The notes under the pieces were generated by a model that saw only the letters and a program-made list of their open reading frames with translations, was not told the DNA's origin and did no database searches. A stretch of 64,000 nt of DNA. Origin: Streptomyces sp. Go-475. Its GTDB lineage: Bacteria; Actinomycetota; Actinomycetes; Streptomycetales; Streptomycetaceae. Where the stretch lies: contig NZ_CP026121.1 of NCBI RefSeq assembly GCF_003330845.1, forward strand, positions 186,001 to 250,000, written 5' to 3'. Made by a program: the position numbers and the translations under genes. Position 1 is the first letter of the stretch. The number at the start of each line of letters is the position of its first letter. Below are positions 7,273 through 15,618 of the stretch, piece by piece.

Positions 7273-9000
7273 ATGATGCGCACTTGGCAGATCACCACCG
7301 TCACCGACGCGGCACGCGCCCGTATCGCCCTCGCGCGCCTGGCCGCGGCCTACGGTGTGCCCACCCTGGAACGGACCAGGCTGGCCACCGCCCTCAGCGC
7401 CCATCTGCGGCAGTGCCTCACCAAGGGCGGCACCTGGGTGCTCACCCTGAACCTCGCGGGGTCTCCCGCCGAGGAGGGCCTGCTGCACGCCGTGGTGACC
7501 CCCTCGCCGGAGGCGTGCGCCGCCGGGGAACCGCCGTGGGAGGTCACGGTCCCGTGCCCGGAGGCGGCCCAGGCCGCGGAGGGCGGCGCCGTCGCCGACG
7601 ACCCGGCCGCCCTCGCGGAGGCGCTGCTCGGCGCCGACGAGGACACGGCCGTGGTGCTGGACAAGCTCACCGAGCAGGAGGACCTGGTCGCCTTCCACCG
7701 CGAGGAGCTGCACCAGACCAACCAGGGCGTCCTGGCGCTGCACGCCGAGCTGGACGCGGCGGGCCGGGCCCAGCGCGAGGCCTTCGCCGCCGAGCGCAGC
7801 GCCCGCAACGAGGCGGAGAGCGCCCGCCGCAGGCTGACGTTCCTCGCGGACGCGAGCGCCGTGCTGACGGCCTCCCTCAACCACGAGGAGATCGTGCGCC
7901 GGCTGCCGGACCTGCTGGTGCCGGAGTACGCGAGCAGCGTCGACGTCTGGCTGTTCGACCAGGAGGACGACAAGCACCGCTCGGCGCCGCATCCGGCCGC
8001 CGCCGTGGTCGCGGCCCGTACGGGGCGGCCCCAGTACGCCGCCGACCATCCCGGCAACCTGCCCGGGGTCGACGACCAGCCGCCGTCCGCGCTGGATCCC
8101 GCGCGGCCGCTGCTGTGCGTGCCGCTGCCGACGCGGCGGGCGCCGCTGGGCGTGCTGACGCTGTCGCCGCCCGGTGCGCGCTGGGACCCGGACGACGCGG
8201 TGATGCTGATCGAGCTGACCCGCCGGGCCAGCATCGCGATCGACAACGCCCGGCGCTTCGAGCACAACCGGGACATCGCCGAGACGCTGCAGCGCGCCCT
8301 GCTCACGGAGCTGCCGGCCACGCCGGGCCTCAGTCTGGCCGCGCGGTACCTGCCCGCCACGCACGGGCTGAACATCGGCGGCGACTGGTACGACGCGTTC
8401 CCGCAGCGGGACGGCGGGCTCATCACCGTCGTCGGCGACGTGACCGGGCACGGTCTGCACGCGGCCGTCATGATGAGCCAGTTGCGCACCGCGCTGCGGG
8501 CGTACGCCGTCGACGGCGACAGCCCCGGCCGGCTGCTGACCCGGCTGCACCGGTTCCTGCACCATCTGCAGCCGGATCTGTACGCCACCGCCGTCATCGC
8601 CCGGTTCCACCCGGACGAGCCCACTCTGACCTGGGCCGCCGCGGGTCATCCGCCGCCGGTGCTGCGCCAGGCCGACGGCAGCGTACGCGTGCTGGACGCC
8701 AAGCCCGGCGCCATGCTCGGCATCCCGCTCACCCAGGAGATCGACGACCACACGGTGCCCGTGGCGCCCGGCTCGACGCTCGCCCTCTACACGGACGGCC
8801 TGGTGGAGCGGCGTGCGCAGGGCATAGACCCGGGCATCGGGCGGCTGGCCACGGCGCTCGGCGGGTTCCGTTCCGGGGAGCTGGACGCGGATCTGGAGGG
8901 CTCGGCGGACCGGATCCTCCATCCGCTGCTGAGCGACTCCGAGCGCGACGACGACGTGTGCCTGCTGCTGTGTCACCTGCGGGGGGACGCCGCGTCCTGA
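7273..9000 (+). CDS. PP2C-type (SpoIIE/RsbU) phosphatase with GAF-like domain
   Basis: A 575-residue cytoplasmic phosphatase. Residues about 1-65 resemble the start of an RsbW-like ATPase but lack its ATP motifs. Residues about 130-185 form a charged coiled coil, about 190-325 a GAF-like domain, and about 330-570 a complete PP2C/SpoIIE domain with NIGGDWYDAF, VGDVTGHGLHAAVMM, ALYTDGLVERR and the late acidic DDDVCLL metal site. Expected role: dephosphorylating an STAS antagonist so that a sigma factor is released, as RsbU does when RsbT binds. Its ATG pair at 7273/7276 overlaps the previous stop, making it the last gene of the rsb-like operon. Confidence 0.92.
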   Translation: MMRTWQITTVTDAARARIALARLAAAYGVPTLERTRLATALSAHLRQCLTKGGTWVLTLNLAGSPAEEGLLHAVVTPSPEACAAGEPPWEVTVPCPEAAQAAEGGAVADDPAALAEALLGADEDTAVVLDKLTEQEDLVAFHREELHQTNQGVLALHAELDAAGRAQREAFAAERSARNEAESARRRLTFLADASAVLTASLNHEEIVRRLPDLLVPEYASSVDVWLFDQEDDKHRSAPHPAAAVVAARTGRPQYAADHPGNLPGVDDQPPSALDPARPLLCVPLPTRRAPLGVLTLSPPGARWDPDDAVMLIELTRRASIAIDNARRFEHNRDIAETLQRALLTELPATPGLSLAARYLPATHGLNIGGDWYDAFPQRDGGLITVVGDVTGHGLHAAVMMSQLRTALRAYAVDGDSPGRLLTRLHRFLHHLQPDLYATAVIARFHPDEPTLTWAAAGHPPPVLRQADGSVRVLDAKPGAMLGIPLTQEIDDHTVPVAPGSTLALYTDGLVERRAQGIDPGIGRLATALGGFRSGELDADLEGSADRILHPLLSDSERDDDVCLLLCHLRGDAAS

Positions 9001-9208
9001 CGGCGGGCCCGGTGTGCACGCGTTCTTCACTCCCGCCTGGTGCTTTTCGGCCACGGTGCGGGCATGGTGGTGATCGACGCGTTCGTCTGCCTGCCACGTC
9101 CGACTGGCGTACCCGTCGGGCAAGCGGTGGGATCGCAGGGGTGCGAACCAGCGATCCAGGGGCAGTCGAAAGGCGTTCGAGGCAGACCGCCTGGAGCCGC
9201 AGAAAGGG

Positions 9209-10582
9209 ATGAACACCGTGACACGACCCAGGATCCTGGTGGTTGGCGCAGGCTTCGCCGGCGTGGAGTGCGTCCGCCGTCTGGAACGGAAACTCTCCCC
9301 GGACGAGGCCGACGTCACGCTGGTGACGCCGTTCGCCTACCAGCTGTACCTGCCGCTGCTCCCCCAGGTCGCCTCCGGGGTGCTGACGCCGCAGTCCATC
9401 GCCGTCTCCCTGCGCCGCAGCAAGAAGTACCGCACGCGGATCATTCCGGGCGGCGCCATCGGCGTCGATCTGAAGGCGAAGGTGTGCGTCATCCGCACCA
9501 TCACCGACCGGATCGTCAACGAGCCGTACGACTACATCGTGCTGGCCCCCGGCAGCATCACCCGGACCTTCGACATCCCGGGGCTGACGGAGCACGCCTT
9601 CGGGATGAAGACGCTCGCCGAGGCGGCGTACATCCGTGACCACGTCATCTCCCAGCTGGACCTGGCCGACGCGAGCCAGGACCCCGAGGAGCGGGCCTCG
9701 CGGCTGCAGTTCGTGGTGGTCGGCGGCGGCTACGCGGGCACCGAGACCGCGGCGTGCCTGCAGCGCCTGACGCACGCCGCCGTCAAGCGCTACCCGCGGC
9801 TGGACCCCGGGCTGATCAAGTGGCATCTGATCGACATCGCGCCGAAGCTGATGCCGGAGCTGGGCGACAAGCTCGGCAGCAGCGCGCAGGAGATCCTGCG
9901 CCGGCGGGGCATCGAGATCTCCCTGGGCACCTCCATCGCCAAGGCGGGCCCGGAGGAGGTCACCTTCACCGACGGGCGGGTGATCCCGACCCGCACGCTC
10001 ATCTGGACCGCCGGGGTCGTCGCCAGTCCCCTCATCGCCACGCTCGGCGCGGAGACGGTGAAGGGGCGGCTGGCGGTCGCCCCCGAGATGAACCTGCCCG
10101 GTGACGACGGGGTGTTCGCGCTGGGCGACTCGGCCGCCGTGCCCGACCTGGCCAAGGGCGACGACAGCGCCATGTGCCCGCCCACCGCGCAGCACGCCCT
10201 GCGGCAGGGCCGGCACGTCGCCGACAACGTCATCGCGACGCTGCGGGGCCAGGCGATGAAGCCGTACGTCCACAAGGACCTCGGGCTCGTCGTCGACCTG
10301 GGCGGCACCGACGCCGTGTCCAAGCCGCTGGGCATCGAACTGCGCGGCCTGCCCGCCCAGGCCGTGGCCCGCGGCTACCACTGGTCGGCGCTGCGCACCA
10401 ATGTGGCCAAGACGCGGGTGATGACGAACTGGCTGCTCAACGCGGTCGCCGGCGACGACTTCGTCCGCACGGGGTTCCAGGCCCGCAAGGCGGCCCGGCT
10501 GAAGGACTTCGAGTACACCGACGCCTATCTGACGCCGGAGCAGGTTCGGGAGCAGGTCGAGGGGACCGGCCGGCCGGAGTAG
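9209..10582 (+). CDS. NAD(P)/FAD-dependent oxidoreductase (NDH-2-like)
   Basis: A 457-residue two-dinucleotide-fold flavoprotein. The FAD motif VVGAGFAGVE is at residues 11-20 and the NAD(P)H motif VVVGGGYAGTETA near 170. FALGDSAAV and the following PPTAQHALRQG form the conserved C-terminal FAD and quinone-site motifs of type II NADH dehydrogenases. Such enzymes pass electrons from NADH to menaquinone without pumping protons. The ATG at 9209 follows AGAAAGGG. No transmembrane helix is evident, which agrees with peripheral attachment. The 208 bases upstream contain no clear gene. Confidence 0.9.
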   Translation: MNTVTRPRILVVGAGFAGVECVRRLERKLSPDEADVTLVTPFAYQLYLPLLPQVASGVLTPQSIAVSLRRSKKYRTRIIPGGAIGVDLKAKVCVIRTITDRIVNEPYDYIVLAPGSITRTFDIPGLTEHAFGMKTLAEAAYIRDHVISQLDLADASQDPEERASRLQFVVVGGGYAGTETAACLQRLTHAAVKRYPRLDPGLIKWHLIDIAPKLMPELGDKLGSSAQEILRRRGIEISLGTSIAKAGPEEVTFTDGRVIPTRTLIWTAGVVASPLIATLGAETVKGRLAVAPEMNLPGDDGVFALGDSAAVPDLAKGDDSAMCPPTAQHALRQGRHVADNVIATLRGQAMKPYVHKDLGLVVDLGGTDAVSKPLGIELRGLPAQAVARGYHWSALRTNVAKTRVMTNWLLNAVAGDDFVRTGFQARKAARLKDFEYTDAYLTPEQVREQVEGTGRPE

Positions 10583-10673
10583 CGCCCGGCCCGGACGGGA
10601 GCTTCCGCTCGTGGCATGACATGCTGAGGTGCGGATCTTGGTGTGCGGACGAGTCGGGAGAGAGTGCGGCGGC

Positions 10674-12918
10674 GTGAGGGCAGCGGGACGCTCGGTGCGG
10701 ACACGACTGCGGGACCGGATCGCGGCCTCCGACCCCGGCCTGCTGCGCCTGACGGCCGGACTGCGGACGGTCGGCGCCATCGCCCTCACCCTGGCCGTGC
10801 TCTCCCTGCTCCGGGCCGACGTGCACCATCTCGTGGCGGGGGCGATGGCGGCGATGGTCGCCACCTTCGCCATCCGGGAGAAGCAGCTCGGCGCGCAGGC
10901 GGTGACCCTGGCGCTGGGGCTGCCGGTGGCGCTGGCGTCGGTGTCCCTGGGCGCGGTGCTGAACTCGCGTCTCGTCGTCGGTGACGTCTTCTTCGTCGTC
11001 CTGATCTTCTGCGCGGTCTACGGCCGCCGGTTCGGCGACCGCGGTACCGCGCTGGGGCTGATCGGCTTCCAGGTCTACTTCCTGTCCCTGTTCGTCGGCG
11101 CCAGCGTCTCGGCGCTGCCCGTGCTGTGCGGCGCCATCGCTCTGGCGTTCTGCTCCAGCGCCGTGATGCGGTTCGCGGTCGTGCCCGCCACCCCGGCGGG
11201 GGTGCTGCTGCGCCTGCGGCTGGCCTTCCGGGCCCGGCTGGCGCAGCTGGTGTCCGCGCAGCTCGATCTGCTCGACGCCGGCGCGGACGAGATGGACAAG
11301 GCGCTCGACGCCGTGCGCGAGGGCACCGCGCGGCTGCACGAGACGGCGATGATGATCCAGGCGCGGCTGGAGGAGGGCACGCCCGACGAGTCGGTGGCGC
11401 GGCTGGTGCAGCGCAGGATCGCGGACGCCGAGGTCGCCGCCGAGCGGCTGGGTCTGCTGCTGCTGTCGGCCCGCAGCGCCGAACGGGCCGACACGCTGAC
11501 CCTGCACCTGCCGGGCGCGCCCGCGCCGTCGGTGGGGCAGCCGGCCGTGCCGGACGAGGCCACCGCCACGCTCCGTCGTGATCTGCTGGCGCTGCGCACG
11601 CTCGTGCTGCGGGCGGGCAGCGGTGACGCGGGCACCGCGCTGGCCCATGTGCGCAACCGGCTGCTCGGCTACCGGGACGAGGAGAACCTGCCGCCCGCCC
11701 CGAGCGCCGTCCAGGACGTCTTCCGGGGCATCGGCGAGGCCGCGCGGGCGGTGCTGGGGCTGCGGATCGCGCTGGACGGCCCGCAGGACGAGTCGGACGA
11801 CTCCCCCGCCACGGCCCGCTCCCGCGAGGAGCTGGACGCGGAGGACGCCGCGATCGACGGCGGCGAGGACGCGGCGCAGGAGGAGCAGGAGACGGGTCTG
11901 CGGCGGCCCACCACGCGCGCGGCCGTGCAGGTCGCCGTCGGGTCGACGCTGGCCATCGTGGGCGGCGAGCTGCTGTCCACGCAGCGCTGGTACTGGGCCG
12001 TGCTGACGTGCTGGATCGTTTTCCTCAACACCGCCTCGACGGGCGAGATCCTGGTCAAGGGCTACCGGCGGCTGCTGGGCACGGTGTTCGGGGTGGTGGC
12101 CGGCATCGTGCTGGCCGGTCTGGTCGGGCGGCACACCTGGACGGCGTTCGCGCTGGTCCTGGTGCTGATCTTCGCGATGTTCTACGTGGCGCCGCTGTCG
12201 TACACGCTGATGTCGTTGTTCGTCACCGCGATGCTGGGGCTGCTGTACACGCTGCTGCACACCTACAGCCTCGACGTGCTCGTGCTGCGGATCGAGGAGA
12301 CGGCGCTCGGCGCGGCCTGCGGGGTGGTCGCCGCGGCGCTGGTGCTGCCGGTGCGGACGGACCGCCGGACGAACGAGCTGCTCGGCACCGTGCTGGACCG
12401 GCTGGCCGCCGTCACGGAGGGGGCGGTCGGCCAGCTCAGCGGCGGGCCCGCGGACGAGCTGCTGGACAAGGCGCGCGACCTGGACCAGGCGCTGGCCGAC
12501 CTGCGGGCCGCCACCCAGCCGCTGACCCACCCGGTCACGCCGCTGCGGGCCCGGCGCCACACCGCCCGGTACGTGGTGGCGCTGCTGGAGACGATGCGCG
12601 TACCACGCGCGGACCCTGGCGGCGACCGCCGAGCTGCTGCCCACGCATCCCTCGATCGCGGCGGACCCGCGACTGCGCGGGGCCGCCGGGCGCACCGTGC
12701 GCAACATCGGGACGATCGCCGCCCGGGTCGCGGACGAGCACGCCGGTGCCGAGATCGAGACCGGGCCGAGCATCGCCTCGCTGCTGGGCTCCGACGCCGG
12801 CACGCCGCGCTACGGGCGGATCACCGACCGCGTGCTGCGGCATCTGGAGCGGCTGGACGAGGCCGTGGTGGGCCTCGCCCGGCCGCTGGGCGTGCCCGTG
12901 GCGGCGCCCCGGCAGTGA
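10674..12918 (+). pseudogene. FUSC/aromatic-acid exporter-like membrane protein, apparent frameshift near 12600
   Basis: The protein has two membrane blocks (about residues 20-170 and 425-570, for example ALVLVLIFAMFYVAPLSYTL) joined by a long soluble, partly helical region, as in FUSC/YccS/ArAE proteins linked to small-molecule efflux. The frame reads well up to ARYVVALLETMR near 12600 and then becomes arginine/glycine junk. The frame one base over continues sensibly as YHARTLAATAELLPTHPSIA through VGLARPLGVPVAAPRQ and stops at 12918. The join falls at ATGCGCGTACC, where two missing or one extra base of a CG run would explain it. The GTG at 10674 is the preferred start. Probably an intact gene with a sequence error, but a true lesion is possible. 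Confidence 0.78.
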
Positions 12919-12937
12919 CGCCCGGGGGCCGCGCCGG

Positions 12938-13378
12938 TCAGAAGTCGGTGGGCAGCCCGCTCACCTCGGCGATGCCCCGCAGCTCCTCGGTCTGCCGGTG
13001 CCGTTCCTTGATGTAGTCGGCTATCTCGCCGAGGCGGACCGGGTCGGACGCGGTGGTCGCGTCGGTGACGATCCTGACCGGGCCGGTCTCGTCGACGTCG
13101 AGTTCGACCACTTCGTTGTCCAGGCGGCCGGTGACGGCGGTGGCGATGACGAGGGCCACCTCGTCGCGGACTTCCTGGGGCAGTTCGTCGCCGCCCCCGG
13201 AGTCGAGGGCGAAGTCGAGGCTGGACAGGCGTTCCTCGTCGATCGCCTCGAGGACCGGTTCCACCACGCGCATCAGGAGGCGGTAGTCCTCGGTGTCCAT
13301 CCGGATGCGCAGGAGGTCCAGGTACATGTCCACGGGCCGGTCGTCGCCATGCGGAATCTCGGAATCGCTCATTCGCAT
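12938..13378 (-). CDS. Conserved hypothetical protein
   Basis: A 146-residue acidic protein, MRMSDSEIPHGDDRP at the N-terminus, rich in Asp and Glu, with segments LDLLRIRMDTEDYRLLMRVV and GEIADYIKERHRQTEEL predicted helical. No membrane segment, signal peptide or metal motif is seen. The ATG at 13378 follows GGGGAACACG; an ATG six bases later is the alternative. It lies 22 bases upstream of the DUF1206 gene on the same strand, so the two are probably co-transcribed downstream of nothing else. I do not recognise the family. Confidence 0.7.
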   Translation of the reverse strand: MRMSDSEIPHGDDRPVDMYLDLLRIRMDTEDYRLLMRVVEPVLEAIDEERLSSLDFALDSGGGDELPQEVRDEVALVIATAVTGRLDNEVVELDVDETGPVRIVTDATTASDPVRLGEIADYIKERHRQTEELRGIAEVSGLPTDF

Positions 13379-13400
13379 CGTGTTCCCCGCACGACGCGGC

Positions 13401-14237
13401 TCAGACGCGTCGCCAGCGGGCCATGGCGAAGGAGAACACACCGAACAGCACGAGCCCGGCCGCGACGCAGACCAGCAGCCAGGGGCCGAGCGGGGTGTCA
13501 GCGAAGCTGCGCAGGGTGTCGTCCAGGCCCTTGGCCCGGTCGGGTGCGTAGTCGACGGCGGCGCGTACCGCGAAGACGCCGGCCATGGCGAAGACGAGCC
13601 CGCGGGCGGCGCCGCCGGCCACGCCGGTGACGTCCACCAGCTGCCGGGTGCGGTGGCTCATCTGTCCCAGCCGGAGCTTGTCGTGGTACTTGCGCAGCAC
13701 CGCCCGTACGCCGATCCAGCCGCCCGCGGCGATGATCGCGATCCCGGCCGCGCCGACCAGCCACTGGCCGGCGGGAATCTCCAGGACCCTGGCGGTGGCG
13801 TCCCGGGACTGCCGGTCGCTGGAGCCGCCGCCGCTCTGGTCGCGGCTCATCGCGAAGGACAGCACGGAGTAGGCGACGAAGACGTAGAAGGCGAAGCGGA
13901 CCGTCGCCAGCAGCCGCTTGCGGGCGCTGCGGCCGTCCTGCCCGACGGAGCCGAAGAGCGCCTCGGACAGCCGCCACAGGGCCATGCCGACGAGCCCGAT
14001 GCCCAGCGCCCACAGCAGCACCGCGCCGAACGGCTTCTGCGACAGTTCCGCCAGTGCTCCCCCGCGGTCGGCCTGCTCGCCGGTGTCGCCGAAGGCGATC
14101 TGCAGGGCCAGGGCACCGACGAGCAGATAGATCACGCCCCGGGCGGCGAGTCCCGCCCGGGCCGCCCCCTCGGTCACCGAACCCCGCGCCGCTCGCCGGG
14201 CCCGGAACCGACCTTGTGCCAACGCACTCGTGTCCAT
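13401..14237 (-). CDS. DUF1206 membrane protein
   Basis: A 278-residue integral membrane protein with six predicted helices arranged as three repeated pairs. Each repeat starts with the DUF1206-type sequence ARAGLAARGVIYLLVGALAL or a variant such as DVTGVAGGAARGLVFAMAGV. A hydrophilic Gly/Ser/Asp stretch separates the second and third repeats. The ATG at 14237 follows GGGAGGTCGAC. Function is unknown; in actinomycetes these genes often lie near general stress sigma factors, as here. The arginine-rich N-terminus suggests a cytoplasmic start. Confidence 0.88.
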   Translation of the reverse strand: MDTSALAQGRFRARRAARGSVTEGAARAGLAARGVIYLLVGALALQIAFGDTGEQADRGGALAELSQKPFGAVLLWALGIGLVGMALWRLSEALFGSVGQDGRSARKRLLATVRFAFYVFVAYSVLSFAMSRDQSGGGSSDRQSRDATARVLEIPAGQWLVGAAGIAIIAAGGWIGVRAVLRKYHDKLRLGQMSHRTRQLVDVTGVAGGAARGLVFAMAGVFAVRAAVDYAPDRAKGLDDTLRSFADTPLGPWLLVCVAAGLVLFGVFSFAMARWRRV

Positions 14238-14358
14238 GTCGACCTCCCGGCCCTCCGGATGCCCCGGCTCGGCCGTCACACACCCGGCCCGGCCTCCGGA
14301 CCAGGGGGTTCCGGTCAGCGCCGGGCCCGCTCTTCCCCCGCCGCGTCCGTCGCCGGGC

Positions 14359-15213
14359 TCAGGACCGCCGCAGTCGTGAGCCCCGGCCGGAGCGGCCCAG
14401 GGCGTGCAGGTACTCCAGGGCGTCCAGGACCACCGTGCGGTCGTGCCAGGCGAGCCAGCGGCCCGCTTCTGCGCCCATGGTGCCGAGGGTCTTGGTCTGG
14501 GCCGCCGTCAGGCCGCGGAGGGGCCGGTCCAGGTGGGCCGAGACCATGCCGACGCACAGCCCGGACGCGGTCGTCAGCGGGACGCTGTGGCAGGCCCTGC
14601 TGCCGGCCGCGAGGATGGCCCGCCGGGCGGGCTCGGTGAACACCGGGTCGCTCTCCACCTCCCGCACGGTGACCTGGGCGAGGTCCCGGGCGGCCTTCGC
14701 GCAGGCCGTGCCGTCCTCGCCGACGTGGGCGAAGAAGTCGATGAAGTCGGGTGTGAGCCCGGTGTGCTCCTCGATGCGCAGGCCGCCGCTGGCCCGGTCG
14801 GGGAGCTGGACGTTGCCCATGTCGGTGCCGGTCACCTCAAGCGTGCGGTTCAGCACGGCCTTCAGCACGGCACCGCGGCTGCCCGAGCCGGAGCGGTGGG
14901 CCGTGGTGAAGGTCAGCTCCGGTTCCGGCTGCCGGACGCGGCGCGGGAACCACAGCTGCTCCCTGCCGTCGGGGCGCGGTGCGGTGACCAGGACGCCCGC
15001 CAGCGTCCGCAGCTTGACGTTGTACCGCTGGGACGCCCGCTGCATCAGCGCGAAGGCGCTCTCCCCGTCGGGCAGCTCGTACCGCTCCCGGAGCATGCCC
15101 TGCGCCTGTGAGATCAGCGGGTACGCGCGGGCCCGGGCCCGCAGGTCGCGCACCTGGGCGCGCAGGCGCTCCAGCTCGCCGTCGTCGTCGGTCGTCCGCC
15201 CCGCTGTCGACAT
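14359..15213 (-). CDS. ANTAR + GAF domain regulator (putative RNA-binding antiterminator)
   Basis: This 284-residue protein opens with a coiled coil (about 10-35) and then an ANTAR domain (about 30-85), seen in ARAYPLISQAQGMLRERYEL and FALMQRASQRYNVKLRTLA. A GAF domain follows (about 120-260), with TGTDMGNVQLPD and GVVSAH-like GMVSAHLDRPLRGL. ANTAR domains bind hairpins in nascent RNA and prevent termination; GAF domains sense small molecules. The usual order is GAF then ANTAR, so this inverted order is notable. The ATG at 15213 follows GGGAG. A very strong hairpin lies in its own leader (15244-15282). Confidence 0.87.
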   Translation of the reverse strand: MSTAGRTTDDDGELERLRAQVRDLRARARAYPLISQAQGMLRERYELPDGESAFALMQRASQRYNVKLRTLAGVLVTAPRPDGREQLWFPRRVRQPEPELTFTTAHRSGSGSRGAVLKAVLNRTLEVTGTDMGNVQLPDRASGGLRIEEHTGLTPDFIDFFAHVGEDGTACAKAARDLAQVTVREVESDPVFTEPARRAILAAGSRACHSVPLTTASGLCVGMVSAHLDRPLRGLTAAQTKTLGTMGAEAGRWLAWHDRTVVLDALEYLHALGRSGRGSRLRRS

Positions 15214-15243
15214 GTGGCTCCCAGGTTCTGCTCGGCGACAGAC

Positions 15244-15282
15244 GGGCCCGGGCCGACGGCTTGCCGCCGTCGGCCCGGGCCC
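15244..15282 (-). terminator. 17-bp perfect hairpin between DUF5133 and the GAF-ANTAR gene
   Basis: Arms GGGCCCGGGCCGACGGC (15244-15260) and GCCGTCGGCCCGGGCCC (15266-15282) pair over 17 bases with a five-base loop. On the minus strand it ends the sigma factor/DUF5133 transcript or sits in the leader of the downstream ANTAR gene. It is the strongest hairpin seen in the window. Confidence 0.75.
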
Positions 15283-15327
15283 TGGTTCGCCTCTCGCCTT
15301 CCCCGTCGCGTCAGGCACACACTCCGG

Positions 15328-15591
15328 TCAGGCGTTCTCCGTGACCGGGACGTGCTGTGCGGCGGCCAGGGGAGCGGTCTCGGCGGCCGGTGCGGGTGCG
15401 GCCGCGAGCCACTGGCGAGCTGCCTCCAGGGCGCGCCGGACGTCCCGGGTGCCGGTGGACACGCACAGCGTGTACGCCAGGTCGCGTGCCCGCGGGTTCT
15501 GCTCGGCCGGTCCGCGCGCGCCCTCGGCGGCCGTCAGCGCCTCGTACTCGTCGACCAGGCGGCGCAGCACGGCTGGATGGGGCCTCAGCAT
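15328..15591 (-). CDS. DUF5133 domain protein
   Basis: An 87-residue small protein starting MLRPHPAVLRRLVDEYEAL, the signature of the Streptomyces DUF5133 family, followed by DLAYTLCVSTGTRDVRRALEAA. It is largely helical and has no signal peptide. Its ATG is 27 bases after the sigma-factor stop, on the same strand, with GAGGAGCG upstream, so it is very likely co-transcribed with the sigma factor. DUF5133 genes are repeatedly found beside SigB-like regulators; their function has not been established. Confidence 0.87.
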   Translation of the reverse strand: MLRPHPAVLRRLVDEYEALTAAEGARGPAEQNPRARDLAYTLCVSTGTRDVRRALEAARQWLAAAPAPAAETAPLAAAQHVPVTENA

Positions 15592-15618
15592 GTCGTTCGC
15601 TCCTCGTGGGGTGGGGGG

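Larger units (their letters stand above)
5487..7276 (+). pseudogene. ATPase + SpoIIE-type phosphatase fusion, apparent frameshift in repeat linker
   Basis: The N-terminal part (about residues 1-135, frame of 5487) is an RsbT/RsbW-like ATPase with ELATNLLKHAEGGQ, DHGPGIPD and LGAGLGTCLRLADDF. The C-terminal part (frame ending at 7276) is an RsbX/SpoIIE-like PP2C phosphatase with YSGDAWTW, LADGLGHGPEAARAS and a late DDTAVAVL. They are joined by a long Gly/Pro/Ala-rich linker. The first frame stops at 6689, before the phosphatase, so the product is broken as written. Repeats of the GGAPWPGG type appear successively in all three frames between 6060 and 6290, placing the net shift near 6105-6195. 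Sequencing error in repeats or a true lesion are both possible. If repaired, it would be a self-resetting stressosome component. It overlaps both neighbours. Confidence 0.8.

Noticed and set aside
9001..9208. Short open frames in the gap before the NDH-2-like gene, on both strands
   Set aside because: No ribosome site, no recognisable motif, and poor codon preference; treated as upstream regulatory DNA.
6697..9318. Minus-strand open frame of about 870 codons opposite the phosphatase genes
   Set aside because: Composition is Arg/Gly/Gln shadow-like; the plus strand carries complete PP2C motifs.
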